This document shows, in pieces, positions 33,693 through 43,034 of a stretch of DNA of 64,000 nt. The stretch lies in contig JALNXD010000002.1 of NCBI GenBank assembly GCA_023230565.1, forward strand, positions 75,353 through 139,352, written 5' to 3'. The notes below the pieces were generated by a model, which was not told the origin of the DNA, made no database searches, and was given only the letters and a program-made list of their open reading frames with translations. Source of the stretch: Syntrophales bacterium. GTDB taxonomy: Bacteria > Desulfobacterota > Syntrophia > Syntrophales > UBA2210. Every line of letters starts with the position of its first letter. The stretch's first letter is position 1. The translations under genes and the position numbers were made by a program.

Positions 33693-35351
33693 CTATTTTA
33701 TTTTTGCAATTTCCTCTTCTCTGAGAATCTTTCTCATGATCTTGCCGATGCTCGATTTCGGAATGGATTGCCGGAATTCTACCATCTTCGGCACTTTATA
33801 TGGAGCAAGTTTCTGCTTGCAGAATTCGATCACTTCTTTTTCGGTCAGTTGCTCACCCGGTTTCAAGACAATAAAGGCCTTGAGAGTCTCTCCCCGGTAT
33901 GCATCAGGAATACCTGCGGCCACAGCTTCTGCGATTTTCGGATGCTGAAAGAGAACCTCGTCTACTTCGCGAGGGTAGATATTAAATCCTCCCGCAATGA
34001 TCATGTCTTTTTTCCTGTCGACAATGTAAAGGTATCCGTCTTCGTCAGCCTGTGCAATATCCCCGGTATAAAGCCAGCCTTCCTTCAGCTGCCCCGCGGT
34101 TTCCTCAGGATTGTTCCAGTACTCTCTCATAATCGTCGGACCTTTAATCAAAATTTCTCCCGGCTCTCCCTGTGAAACTTCATTCTTGCCGCTTTCCGTA
34201 TCTACCAGCTTCACATCGAAGTCAATCTGCGGAATTCCTATCGCTCCTATTCTTGGATTCATGATAGGGTTGCTGATACCGCTGGAAGTCGTTTCGCTCA
34301 TTCCCCACCCTTCGCTGAAAAAAATCCCCATATCTTGCACTTTCAGTATAAGTTCCATCGGCATAGGCGCCCCCCCGCTTGAGAGGAGGCGAAGATGATC
34401 GCCGATTTTGATCTTTTCGGCCTTCGGGTGATTGACAATGGCCGTTACCATTGTGGGAACCGATGGGAAATAGGTAATTTCGGGAGTATGAGCGATTATG
34501 CCGAGCACTTCATCAATGTCGAATCGTGGCAATAGAATCTGAGTACCGGCATTAAACATCGACCAGTTAATGCAGCAGATATTCCCGTATACATGGAAGA
34601 AAGGAATCACCGAAATCACCTGCCTTCTCGCATGGGGCACATACTGATTGATTGATTCGCCCCATGTGCTGCTTACAAATGCAGCAGAAACTATATTCCC
34701 GTGCGTGAGAACCGCCCCTTTCGGAAGGCCGGTTGTCCCTCCTGTAAATTGTATAAGGGCCGGATCACTGGAGCTGATCTTTACACGCGGAATCCTTGTA
34801 TCGGCAGATCCGTCCAGCAATTCGGAAAAATGATGCCATCCCTCCTCCAGGTCCAGACTTTTGGCCGAACTTTGGGCCGCGCCGTCCATGTAATCCGAAA
34901 TTTTGGTAACTATAACGAATTTCAGTCCTGATTCTTTCGCCAGCGGACGCATCAACGACAATGCTCCGTCGTATGTAAAAATGGCCGTCATCCCCGTATT
35001 TTCCATCATAAACTTGAGTTCGTCATGAGTGTATAAAGGATTCATGTTGACAACAATGCCGCCCACTGAGAGAATTGCGTAATAGCCGATGATAAACTGG
35101 GGACAATTGAGCATGGCCATACCAATTCGATCCCCCTTTTTAATTCCCAGCTTTGTAAGCGCATTCGCCATCCGAAGCACCTGATTTCGAAGCTGAGCAA
35201 AACTCAATTCAGAACCATAAAGATTTGTGGCCGCTTTGTGGGGAAACATCGCTGCGCTGATATGAAGCATCTGCTGAACCGGATAGCCGGGGTACCTGAG
35301 CGTCGCAGGAACATTATGCTCGTAAAGTCTATGCCATGGTCTTGTTTCCAT
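33693..35351 (-). CDS. long-chain acyl-CoA ligase (FadD-like)
   Basis: The 552-residue product has all adenylate-forming motifs: LIQFTGGTTGLPKGAVLTHG (about residues 190-209), SEGWGMSETTSSG, YLYIVDRKKDMIIAGGFNIY and the final lysine in PKSSIGKIMRK. The A8 region with GGFNIYPREVDEVL and overall length fit the FadD group of long-chain fatty acyl-CoA ligases. It would be cytoplasmic or membrane-associated and feed beta-oxidation. A 13-bp hairpin lies between this gene and the upstream binding-protein gene, and no sigma-54 motif precedes it, so it may have its own regulation. ATG follows AAGGAAG. Confidence 0.93.
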   Translation of the reverse strand: METRPWHRLYEHNVPATLRYPGYPVQQMLHISAAMFPHKAATNLYGSELSFAQLRNQVLRMANALTKLGIKKGDRIGMAMLNCPQFIIGYYAILSVGGIVVNMNPLYTHDELKFMMENTGMTAIFTYDGALSLMRPLAKESGLKFVIVTKISDYMDGAAQSSAKSLDLEEGWHHFSELLDGSADTRIPRVKISSSDPALIQFTGGTTGLPKGAVLTHGNIVSAAFVSSTWGESINQYVPHARRQVISVIPFFHVYGNICCINWSMFNAGTQILLPRFDIDEVLGIIAHTPEITYFPSVPTMVTAIVNHPKAEKIKIGDHLRLLSSGGAPMPMELILKVQDMGIFFSEGWGMSETTSSGISNPIMNPRIGAIGIPQIDFDVKLVDTESGKNEVSQGEPGEILIKGPTIMREYWNNPEETAGQLKEGWLYTGDIAQADEDGYLYIVDRKKDMIIAGGFNIYPREVDEVLFQHPKIAEAVAAGIPDAYRGETLKAFIVLKPGEQLTEKEVIEFCKQKLAPYKVPKMVEFRQSIPKSSIGKIMRKILREEEIAKIK

Positions 35352-35518
35352 CGAAGCTTCCTTTCTTTAACAATTCATATTGTCGCTGTATGGAGCGCTT
35401 TAATAAAATTATCCTATCCGACGTGCGAGAAGGAATCTGGACACACCTGATTACGAATATAAAAGAAACTCTTCGATTCAAACTTTTTAAAGTTATACAA
35501 AGACTTGCATACTCTGAA

Positions 35519-35547
35519 TTGAGTGCCGCCCACAGGGCGGCACTCAA
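35519..35547. terminator. strong hairpin after binding-protein gene
   Basis: TTGAGTGCCGCCC-ACA-GGGCGGCACTCAA is a perfect 13-bp stem with a 3-nt loop, 45 bp past the stop of the gene at 35592. There is no T-run on the minus strand, so it may be a 3'-end stabiliser or a factor-assisted terminator. Confidence 0.5.
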
Positions 35548-35591
35548 CATAAGACATTGTTTCCTATTCCTGAAAAAAATCTATGCGAATT

Positions 35592-37034
35592 TTATTCACC
35601 CCACCCGTTTTTCCCTTTGCAGCGGTCCAGCTCCTTATCCATGTAGGGCAGCACATTACCTGCAGGAATCACACTCACAGGTCCGGTAAAGCAGCGGTCC
35701 TCAAACCAATGGTAAGGCGGAATATTGTAGGCTGCCTTCTGTTCCTCGGGAGGAACGATTTCAGTCACGGCCAGATCATAAATTACTCTGTGATCGCAGG
35801 GCCTCATCTTCCAAACGCTTCCGTTAAGGACGCGGAACGTATCGTCCTCCCAGACTTGAATAATTTTTTCCGGATCGGTGCTCTTCGCTCTTTCGATCAC
35901 GCTCAGCAACCAGTAAAACTGCATCATCGTATGACCTGAACTCACCTCAGGGTATTTGTATTTATCAATATTATATGGAAGACTCCACTTCGCCCAGAGA
36001 TCGATCCACATTGTATGAAACTTCTTTTGCTCCTCCGTTTTGAAAACCGGATTGGCGGCATAGTTCGGGGAAATACTGAAGAGGTTGCGCGAACCATCCA
36101 TGCCGAGCTGAAGTGTCAACTGGGGATTGTCCATGTCCTTGGAGGCGATGGGAATCATGATGTTCAGTTCCCGCGCCTGTTTGATAAGGTTGGTCAAGTC
36201 GGGATGCCAGTCGGCAGTAAAAATCGCTTCGGCACCTGACGCTTGAATTTTGGTCAAATAGGGGGCGAAATCTTTCAGGAAAAGGGGATGGTAGTCTTCA
36301 CCCACTATTACAGCATCGGGGAAATATTTCTTCAGCCCTTCCATGAATGCACTGGCAGTCGAATGGCCATAGCTGTAATCCTGACAGAGAACATAAAATT
36401 TCTTTTCTTTCTTGCGAATCTGCCCATAATAATAGGCAAGACCTGTGCCGAACTGATTGGTATCATACAATGTTTTGAACGTGTAACGATTGAAGTTCTG
36501 GGCATCCATTAAATTATCGGCCATACCTCCGCAGTTGTGGCCTATTATTTTGTATTTTGCGGCGGTGTTCTGCATTACAATAGTATTCGGTGTACTTGCG
36601 CAGCCGGCAAGAACATGAACTTTCTCCACAAGAGCCATCCGCTCGGAAATCTTTTTGGTCTGAGTCTGCTTGGACTGATTGTCAGCCTTTATGACCTCGA
36701 CCAGCTTTTTTTTGCCGTCCACGAAGATGCCGCCGCGCTGGTTATAATCGTGCGCCGCCCACTGCAGAAACAGATACCAGGTCTCCCCGATTACCGCGGC
36801 CGGCCCGGAAAAGGGCATGACAAGCGCGATCTTGATCGTATCACCTGTGGGGGTGACAGGATTTGAAGGATCAAAACCCGACATATCGCCCATTTTATCG
36901 ACATCAAAGGACGCTTTGGCCGAGCTTAGCCTGTCCGCCTCTCCGGCCGATGCCGGAGATAAAAAGCAAACCGTGGAAAAAATCAGAAAAAAACATGCGA
37001 TGACAATTGCATACAACTTGTTAACGGACTTCAT
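35592..37034 (-). CDS. ABC transporter substrate-binding protein (branched-chain/urea-type)
   Basis: The 480-residue product starts with a signal peptide (LYAIVIACFFLIFSTVCFLS, cleavage near SAG-EA) followed by a type I periplasmic-binding fold: IKIALVMPFSGPAAVIGETW, AAHDYNQRGGIFVDGKKKLV, KIIGHNCGGMAD, GEDYHPLFLKDFAPYLTKIQ. It is close to the protein at 49140-50495 (the DYNxRGGIFVDGKKK and GEDYHPLFLKDFAPY segments are nearly the same). LivHMGF-type permease and ATPase genes are absent. It follows the ligase at 37095 by 60 bp, so it is probably co-transcribed and presents the substrate of that ligase, with a transporter encoded elsewhere. Confidence 0.9.
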   Translation of the reverse strand: MKSVNKLYAIVIACFFLIFSTVCFLSPASAGEADRLSSAKASFDVDKMGDMSGFDPSNPVTPTGDTIKIALVMPFSGPAAVIGETWYLFLQWAAHDYNQRGGIFVDGKKKLVEVIKADNQSKQTQTKKISERMALVEKVHVLAGCASTPNTIVMQNTAAKYKIIGHNCGGMADNLMDAQNFNRYTFKTLYDTNQFGTGLAYYYGQIRKKEKKFYVLCQDYSYGHSTASAFMEGLKKYFPDAVIVGEDYHPLFLKDFAPYLTKIQASGAEAIFTADWHPDLTNLIKQARELNIMIPIASKDMDNPQLTLQLGMDGSRNLFSISPNYAANPVFKTEEQKKFHTMWIDLWAKWSLPYNIDKYKYPEVSSGHTMMQFYWLLSVIERAKSTDPEKIIQVWEDDTFRVLNGSVWKMRPCDHRVIYDLAVTEIVPPEEQKAAYNIPPYHWFEDRCFTGPVSVIPAGNVLPYMDKELDRCKGKNGWGE

Positions 37035-37094
37035 AATGTCTCCTCCTTCACTATATTAATTGAGCATTTCTACAAACGCTCTTGCTACATCCCG

Positions 37095-38819
37095 CTATTT
37101 TGTTGTCTCAAGCTCCTTTAGAATCCTTTCCTTCAACTTATATTTTTCAATCTTATTCGTGGCCGTCTGGGGCAGTGCGTCAATAAATCGTATATGTTTC
37201 GGCCACATGAATTTCGGCATCTCCGATGATATCCATTTCCGCAGTTCGTCCTCTTTCAAATCCGCGCCCTCTTGCAGCGTAACATAGACAACGATATCGT
37301 CCTCATCACCCTCCCGGGCGGGTACAGGAAAAGCGGCGCTAACTTCAATATCCGGATGAGAATTGAGTATATCCTCGATTTGATACGTGGAGACATTTTC
37401 ACCCCTCACTCGAATAAAGTTTCCCATTCTGTCGGCAAAATAAAAAACATTATCTTCATCACGAAAACAGGCATCACCTGTATGGAACCACAGATTTCTG
37501 CAGGCCTCGACCGTCGCGTGCGGTTTATTAAAATAACCGGTGGTCATGCAGAAAGGGAATTTGCTGCGGAACGCGATCTGTCCATATTCTCCCGGCCCAA
37601 GAACTTCATCTCTCTCGTTGAGAATCGCGGGTTCAAAAAGGACCGATTTCCCCATAACACCTTTTTTAAAATCTTCCGTTCCGGAAAACACCGGATAACC
37701 GAATTGCCTGTATCTGTCGAATATGTACTCTTTTGGATGCCCTGTGTACAGTTCTTTCGGTGTTCCCTCCTCACCACCAAGTTCATCGATGCATCCCCAT
37801 ATCGGCAGTCCCGTTTCGGTCGAGCCGTACCCCACGGTAACAAAGTCAATTCCGAATCTCCGGGCAATCGTATTATGATGCGTGGGAAGAGGTTGCATGT
37901 GAACCCATTTCAAGCTGTTATACCGGTCTTGTGGAGTCTCCTGCGCATTCATCAGCCAGGGCACCATTACATCTAACAGTGTTGCGGAATTTGCTTTAGA
38001 TTTGCTGATTCTTGTCCAGAAATCGGACGGGCTGAATCGGTTCCATAAAGCGAGCGTGGCGCCAGTCCAGACAACGAGGCCGAAAGTACCGCATGCGGCC
38101 GAAATATGATACATGGGAAGATCGGTATACTTCACATCGTCTTCATGGGCTATTATCCGTCCCGGAAAAGTATATTGAGCTATCCAGCGGTGGGATTGCA
38201 CGACTCCCTTCGCCGGTCCTGTTGTTCCGGAGGTATATATGATGTTCGCAGTATCCCAATAGTTAATTTCTTCCTCCGGATTCCCGCCATCGCCCTTCAG
38301 CACATCATCAAAATCAATCTGTTCGAATTTTTTATCTAATGGTATATGGGCGATGTCAGATACATAATCGCACTCACTGCGTTTCGGCTTTCTTAAGATT
38401 ACCTTTAACTCAGGCAGGTCGGATTTCACATCATTGAGACAGGAAACCCTTGCCTGTTCTGTAACAAGCACCTTCGGAACCGTATCTTTAATCTGGTAGC
38501 TCAGCAGTCGCCCCCTGTAACTGAAATTGATCGGACTGAAGACCGCCCCCGCCTTCCAGATGCCCATCATCACCATTGCAGTTACAAAAGGATTGGATAA
38601 GTATACAGAAACAACATCGCCTTTGGCAATACCTGTCGATGCCAAAAAACGTGCAATTTTGTTCGTTGCGGCATTGAATTCTCCATATGTTACCGTACGA
38701 TCATCCTCTCCGTAGTATATAATAGTTTTTTCCGGATTTTTCCGGGCGTATTCATATAATTTATGTACAACGCTCGGCCCCGCGCTTTCCAGTTCCCGCT
38801 GCAATATTTTCAAATCCAT
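37095..38819 (-). CDS. AMP-dependent acyl-CoA ligase (crotonobetaine/carnitine ligase-like)
   Basis: The 574-residue product has the adenylation motifs ANIIYTSGTTGPAKGVVQSH (about residues 175-195), YGSTETGLPIWG, FYFADRMGNFIRVRGENVST and TATNKIEKYKLK, where the C-terminal lysine is present. The RGENVST hinge and the unusual second motif resemble carnitine/crotonobetaine-CoA ligases (CaiC) and related ligases for non-fatty acids. The start at 38819 is set by AAAGGAGG 7 nt upstream; an in-frame ATG at 38858 would precede it. It follows the ABC ATPase gene at 38875 by 55 bp and precedes the binding protein at 35592, so the order is importer, ligase, binding protein. Confidence 0.9.
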   Translation of the reverse strand: MDLKILQRELESAGPSVVHKLYEYARKNPEKTIIYYGEDDRTVTYGEFNAATNKIARFLASTGIAKGDVVSVYLSNPFVTAMVMMGIWKAGAVFSPINFSYRGRLLSYQIKDTVPKVLVTEQARVSCLNDVKSDLPELKVILRKPKRSECDYVSDIAHIPLDKKFEQIDFDDVLKGDGGNPEEEINYWDTANIIYTSGTTGPAKGVVQSHRWIAQYTFPGRIIAHEDDVKYTDLPMYHISAACGTFGLVVWTGATLALWNRFSPSDFWTRISKSKANSATLLDVMVPWLMNAQETPQDRYNSLKWVHMQPLPTHHNTIARRFGIDFVTVGYGSTETGLPIWGCIDELGGEEGTPKELYTGHPKEYIFDRYRQFGYPVFSGTEDFKKGVMGKSVLFEPAILNERDEVLGPGEYGQIAFRSKFPFCMTTGYFNKPHATVEACRNLWFHTGDACFRDEDNVFYFADRMGNFIRVRGENVSTYQIEDILNSHPDIEVSAAFPVPAREGDEDDIVVYVTLQEGADLKEDELRKWISSEMPKFMWPKHIRFIDALPQTATNKIEKYKLKERILKELETTK

Positions 38820-38874
38820 AAATTCCTCCTTTTTGTGACGTATCAATTTCAGCAGCATTAACAGCCCAATATGA

Positions 38875-39846
38875 TTACGCGAAATGGCAGGCCACCAGGT
38901 GGCCGGACGAAACTTCTTTTAGTGACGGTGTTTGCCTGGAGCATATGCCTTCTGCTTTAAAGCATCGAGGGTGAAACCTGCATCCCGCCGGTGGATTCAA
39001 CGGGCTGGGGACTTCTCCGGGAAGGATTATCATCTTTCGGGGAATATCCGGATGGGAAGGCAATGCAGCGGAAAGAAGAGCCTGCGTATATGGATGAACC
39101 GGATTGGAATAAAGTTCTTCGCTTTCGCCGATCTCGACAAGTTTTCCAAGATACATAACGCCGATACGATTGCTCATATGTTTGACCACCGCCAAGTCAT
39201 GGGCAATGAGAAGAAAAGTCGTATGCATTTTTTTCTGGATATCATGAAGAAGGTTCATTATCTGAGCACGAATGGAGACGTCAAGAGCTGAAACCGGCTC
39301 ATCAAGAACGATAAGCTGTGGGTTCGGAGCCAGAGCTCTGGCAATGGCAATCCTTTGTCTCTGACCTCCGCTGAACTCGTGCGGATACAATTCGTGAGCG
39401 TCCTTTCTCAATCCTACGAGTGCAAGCAGTGCACTGATTTTTTCCGAGACTTCCTTGCGGGGAGCACTGTTATTGACGATGATCGGTTCAGCAATGATAT
39501 TGCCTACTTTCATTCTGGGGCTCAGAGAGCTGTAAGGGTCCTGAAATACCGCCTGAACAGACGCACGATAGCGGTCAAATTCGGCAGGATTCATTTTACT
39601 TATATCTTTACCTTCGAAAAGAAGAGTGCCGCCGGTAATTTTCTCAAGAAATAAAATGAGCCTGGAAGTTGTGGTTTTACCGCACCCGGATTCTCCAACC
39701 AGACCGAAAGTTTCACCTTTATGTATAGTAAAGCTTATATCGTCTACAGCCCTTACTTCGGCAGTTCTATTCGAAAAAAAAAGCCTGTTTTTTACGACCG
39801 GAAAGTATTTCGTAAGGTTTCTCACCTCTAACAGGGGTTCGCTCAT
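38875..39846 (-). CDS. oligopeptide/dipeptide-type ABC importer ATPase (DppF/OppF)
   Basis: The 323-residue product has Walker A GLVGESGCGKTTTSR, the ABC signature FSGGQRQRIAIARAL, Walker B LIVLDEPVSALDVS, and the C-terminal OppF-type extension with GCRFHPRC, a cysteine-rich motif of oligopeptide/nickel-type ATPases that may bind an iron-sulfur cluster. It dimerises with the DppD-like ATPase at 39860-40834, 13 bp upstream. Together they power import of peptides or other solutes through the two permeases. The next gene is an acyl-CoA ligase, so the solute may be a carboxylate. It is the last importer gene in the operon. Confidence 0.95.
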   Translation of the reverse strand: MSEPLLEVRNLTKYFPVVKNRLFFSNRTAEVRAVDDISFTIHKGETFGLVGESGCGKTTTSRLILFLEKITGGTLLFEGKDISKMNPAEFDRYRASVQAVFQDPYSSLSPRMKVGNIIAEPIIVNNSAPRKEVSEKISALLALVGLRKDAHELYPHEFSGGQRQRIAIARALAPNPQLIVLDEPVSALDVSIRAQIMNLLHDIQKKMHTTFLLIAHDLAVVKHMSNRIGVMYLGKLVEIGESEELYSNPVHPYTQALLSAALPSHPDIPRKMIILPGEVPSPLNPPAGCRFHPRCFKAEGICSRQTPSLKEVSSGHLVACHFA

Positions 39847-39859
39847 TCTGATCTTCCTC

Positions 39860-40834
39860 TTAACCTTTCAACCAGCACCGTGCAAAATGTCCCGGTGCTA
39901 CTTCTTTTTGTGGCGGGTATTCTCTCTGACATATTTCCATGACATGTGAACATCGGGGTGCAAAACTGCACCCCGGCGGCAGGGCATGCAATTCAGGAGG
40001 CTGCCCTTCTATTGAATAAAGCGTGTCTACTTTCATTTCCATCTTTGGAAGAGAATTCAATAAAGCGATCGTATAGGGGTGCGCCGGATTATTAAAAAGC
40101 TCCCGGGTTTCCGCATTTTCCACAATTTTTCCCGCGTACATGACGGCGACGCGATCGCAGGCGCGCGCGACAATGCCGAAATCATGGGTTACTACAATCA
40201 TGGAAAGATTGGCCTGCTCCTGTATCTCTTTAAAAAGACTTAGAAATTGAGCTTGAATCGTAACATCAAGCGCAGTAGTCGCTTCGTCGGCGATAAGAAC
40301 GGAAGGCTGGCACGATAATGCGATCGCACCTGAAATCCTTTGCCTCATTCCTCCGCTCATCTGATGGGGATATTCTCTCATCCGCACCTCAGGAGAAGGA
40401 ATACGGACAAGCCGCAGCATCTCTTTTACCTTTTCCCAAATCTCCATTTTCCCAAGTTTCTGATGTACCCGTATTGTTTCGGTAATCTGCTCTCCGATTG
40501 TGAAGACCGGATTTAGTGACATCATCGGATCCTGGAGTATCATTGTAATACGTTTGCCGCGGATTTTAGTCATTTCTTTTTCATTTTTTGTCAGCAGATC
40601 TTCTCCTTCGAGCAGCACCTTTCCACCGACAATACGCCCTGCCGGCCTGGGCACGAGGCGGATCAGTGAAAAGCACGTAATACTCTTGCCGCATCCCGAT
40701 TCGCCCACAAGGCCCAACGCCTCGCCTCGCTTCAATGCAAAGCTGACACCATCAACCGCTTTCACGACACCCCGGCTGGTATAAAAATGAGTTTTAAGAT
40801 CTTGAACTTCCAGGACATTATCATTACTGATCAT
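39860..40834 (-). CDS. oligopeptide/dipeptide-type ABC importer ATPase (DppD/OppD)
   Basis: The 324-residue product has Walker A GLVGESGCGKSITC, signature MSGGMRQRISGAIAL, Walker B VLIADEATTALDVTIQ and the C-terminal GCSFAPRCSHVMEICQ motif. It is the DppD partner of the ATPase at 38875-39846; the signature MSGGMRQR is the usual DppD/OppD form. It starts 276 bp beyond the DppC-like permease gene. That gap contains a copy of the dispersed repeat, so the repeat interrupts the importer operon without breaking a gene. It is cytoplasmic, at the membrane. Confidence 0.95.
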   Translation of the reverse strand: MISNDNVLEVQDLKTHFYTSRGVVKAVDGVSFALKRGEALGLVGESGCGKSITCFSLIRLVPRPAGRIVGGKVLLEGEDLLTKNEKEMTKIRGKRITMILQDPMMSLNPVFTIGEQITETIRVHQKLGKMEIWEKVKEMLRLVRIPSPEVRMREYPHQMSGGMRQRISGAIALSCQPSVLIADEATTALDVTIQAQFLSLFKEIQEQANLSMIVVTHDFGIVARACDRVAVMYAGKIVENAETRELFNNPAHPYTIALLNSLPKMEMKVDTLYSIEGQPPELHALPPGCSFAPRCSHVMEICQREYPPQKEVAPGHFARCWLKG

Positions 40835-40914
40835 TCTTTTGCATTCCTCATACTTTAATCTTTTTTACCTGATAACGATTTCAATCAAGGCGTTTGTCCG
40901 TATACAAAAGCGAC

Positions 40915-41035
40915 GGCTTCGCAAAAAGCTCCTCATGCACCTGCTGAGCCGAAAATTATTGAAAGTACGCGAAGCTGACGTAATGCCCATTCAGTAGCTC
41001 TCTGACATTTAGATGCATGAAATTTTGACCGGACT
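40915..41035 (-). repeat. dispersed intergenic repeat, copy C
   Basis: The minus strand reads CCGGTCAAAATTTCATG ... CTAAATGTCAGAGAGCTA ... GCATTACGTCAGCTTCGCGTA ... ATGAGGAGCTTTTTGCGAAGCC. It matches copies A and B. The element lies between the DppC and DppD genes of the importer operon. Confidence 0.75.
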
Positions 41036-41110
41036 TGTTTTCCGGCCATACAGCGCGCCTTACCTCTTGACTGAAGCTTCTTCAGGCGCTCTTAATACCC
41101 CGGCAAAAAT

Positions 41111-41995
41111 CTAAAGTTGTCTGAATTTCGGGTCAAGCCTTATTCTGAGCCAGTCGCCCAAAAGATTGGTGCTCATTACTACAAACAGAATAGCCATCCC
41201 CGGGAAAAAAGAAACCCACCATGCGCTGAAAATGAGATCTCTTCCATCGCCCACCATCGAACCCCAGGCCGGAGCCGGCGGTGGAACACCCAAGCCGAGA
41301 AAACTCAAGGACGACTCGGCGATTATGACCTGTCCCAGTTGCAATGTGCCGAGAACAACCAGGGTATTTACTATATTAGGAAAGATATGTCTCAACATGA
41401 TTCGGGTCTTGCTGCATCGGGCAACCCGGGCCAACAGCACGAAATCTCTTTCCTTGATTCTCAGGACCTCCCCCCTCAACACTCTGGCATAGCCGGCCCA
41501 GCCGAGCGTAACCAGGACAATGATAATATTTTTTGTGCTCGCCCCCAGAACCGCAGCCAGGACAATGGCAATCATCAGGAAAGGCATCGAAAGGAACATA
41601 TCGGTAATTCTCATCAGAACCGCATCGATTCGCCCTCCGAGATATCCGGAGAGTAACGCCACCACAACTCCGAGTGCTCCAGCAAAAAAAATGACGATAA
41701 AGCCGACTTCAAGTGATATTGTGGCACCGCCTATTATCCGGCTGAGGATATCTCGCCCGAGATGGTCTGTCCCGAGTATATATTCGGCGCTTCCTCCTTC
41801 CTGCCACATCGGAGGGGTGAGCACATCTCCAAAATGTGCTTTCGTCGCCTCATGAGGCATAAAATAATTGCCAAATATACCGAAAACGATAAAAACTAAA
41901 AGAATCAAAACTGATACCACCGGCACGTGCCTTAATATCTGCCTCACCTGTGTAAGACGTCTTGCCCATGGTAGTGCGGTCAGAATGTGCTCCAC
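41111..41995 (-). CDS. oligopeptide/dipeptide-type ABC permease (DppC/OppC)
   Basis: The 294-residue product has a short N-terminal cytoplasmic region, one hydrophobic segment (VPVVSVLILLVFIVFGIFGNYF) and the five-helix BPD_transp_1 core. The DppC hallmarks are ILGTDHLGRDILSRIIGGATISL and the EAA-type loop YARVLRGEVLRIKERDFVLLA. It forms the membrane channel with the DppB-like permease encoded 49 bp upstream. It is an inner-membrane protein. The GxG...LGLGVPPPAPAWGSMV segment near the C-terminus is also typical. Confidence 0.95.
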   Translation of the reverse strand: MEHILTALPWARRLTQVRQILRHVPVVSVLILLVFIVFGIFGNYFMPHEATKAHFGDVLTPPMWQEGGSAEYILGTDHLGRDILSRIIGGATISLEVGFIVIFFAGALGVVVALLSGYLGGRIDAVLMRITDMFLSMPFLMIAIVLAAVLGASTKNIIIVLVTLGWAGYARVLRGEVLRIKERDFVLLARVARCSKTRIMLRHIFPNIVNTLVVLGTLQLGQVIIAESSLSFLGLGVPPPAPAWGSMVGDGRDLIFSAWWVSFFPGMAILFVVMSTNLLGDWLRIRLDPKFRQL

Positions 41996-42044
41996 TTCAA
42001 AACTCCCGTCTTTTTCTGTCGCAATTTAATAATTTCCAGCTGTT

Positions 42045-42962
42045 TTAATGATAATGTATCCGCGGATCAATATACGCGTACAATATATCAACAAACAGGT
42101 TGGTAGCGATAAACAGCATCGAGGCGATCAAAACGCAGCATTGAACGAGAGGGTAGTCCCGGGCAAAGATTGCGTCGACTACCAGCCGCCCGATTCCCTC
42201 CCAATTGAACACAACTTCGGTGATAACGGTACCATTTAACAACATGATCAAGTTAAGCGCCGCCAAAGTTATTATCGGAATCAATGCATTTCTGAAAGCG
42301 TGCTTCATAATAACCAGATACTCGGGAAGGCCTTTGACTCTTGCCATCTTGATATACTCACTGTCCAGAACATCAAGCATGGCAGAACGGCTAAGCCGGG
42401 TTGTCGCTGCCGTAAAATACCATCCGAGAGTGAAAGCCGGCATAATGAGATGCTTCCAGCTTCCGTGCCCTGAAGTCGGCAGCCAGCCCAGATTAACCGA
42501 GAAAATCAGGATGAGCATAAGCCCCACCCAGAAAACGGGCAGAGACTGACCCATGAGAGCAAAAATTTTACCGAACTTATCGAACCATCCCCCCACTTTT
42601 ACAGCTGACAAGACACCGGTAAGAATTCCTACTATCAGAGAAAAAGCCATCGCTGCGGACCCGAGAAGCAAAGTATTCGGGAATCGGCTGAGCCACACGT
42701 CAATGCACGGCTTGCTCCATTTTATGGACTGGCCGAAGTCGCCCTGCACAACGCCGGAAATAAACACCCAGTATTGGACATATAACGGTTTATCCAGCCC
42801 GAGAGTTCTTCTAAGTTCTTCGATATCCTCCTGCGTGGCTTCCGGTGACGCCATTAAAAGCACGGGATCACCGCTTAGATGGCTCAAGAAAAAAATAATT
42901 ACGCTTATACCAATGAGGCATATGAGCGCCTGCCACAATCTTTTAAGAATATAATTCGCCAT
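42045..42962 (-). CDS. oligopeptide/dipeptide-type ABC permease (DppB/OppB)
   Basis: The 305-residue product has six membrane segments: MANYILKRLWQALICLIGIS at the start, a periplasmic loop with LMASPEATQEDIEELRRTLG, which is characteristic of DppB proteins, and the EAA loop MARVKGLPEYLVIMKHAF before the last segments. It pairs with the DppC-like protein. The start at 42962 gives the standard MANYILKRL N-terminus; an in-frame ATG at 42986 adds eight residues with no better ribosome site. A 31-bp hairpin (42995-43025) separates it from the binding-protein gene. Confidence 0.95.
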   Translation of the reverse strand: MANYILKRLWQALICLIGISVIIFFLSHLSGDPVLLMASPEATQEDIEELRRTLGLDKPLYVQYWVFISGVVQGDFGQSIKWSKPCIDVWLSRFPNTLLLGSAAMAFSLIVGILTGVLSAVKVGGWFDKFGKIFALMGQSLPVFWVGLMLILIFSVNLGWLPTSGHGSWKHLIMPAFTLGWYFTAATTRLSRSAMLDVLDSEYIKMARVKGLPEYLVIMKHAFRNALIPIITLAALNLIMLLNGTVITEVVFNWEGIGRLVVDAIFARDYPLVQCCVLIASMLFIATNLFVDILYAYIDPRIHYH

Positions 42963-42994
42963 TTGAACCCTTATTTGCTCTATCACTTGAAGAG

Positions 42995-43025
42995 GGGCCT
43001 TCAGCAGGAAACCGGCTGAAGGCCC
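42995..43025 (-). promoter_or_regulatory. intercistronic hairpin between binding protein and permease genes
   Basis: GGGCCTTCAGC / GCTGAAGGCCC is a perfect 11-bp stem with a 9-nt loop, in the 72 bp between the genes at 43035 and 42962. No T-run follows. Such hairpins protect the upstream message and raise binding-protein levels over permease levels. Confidence 0.6.
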
Positions 43026-43034
43026 GGCACTGAT

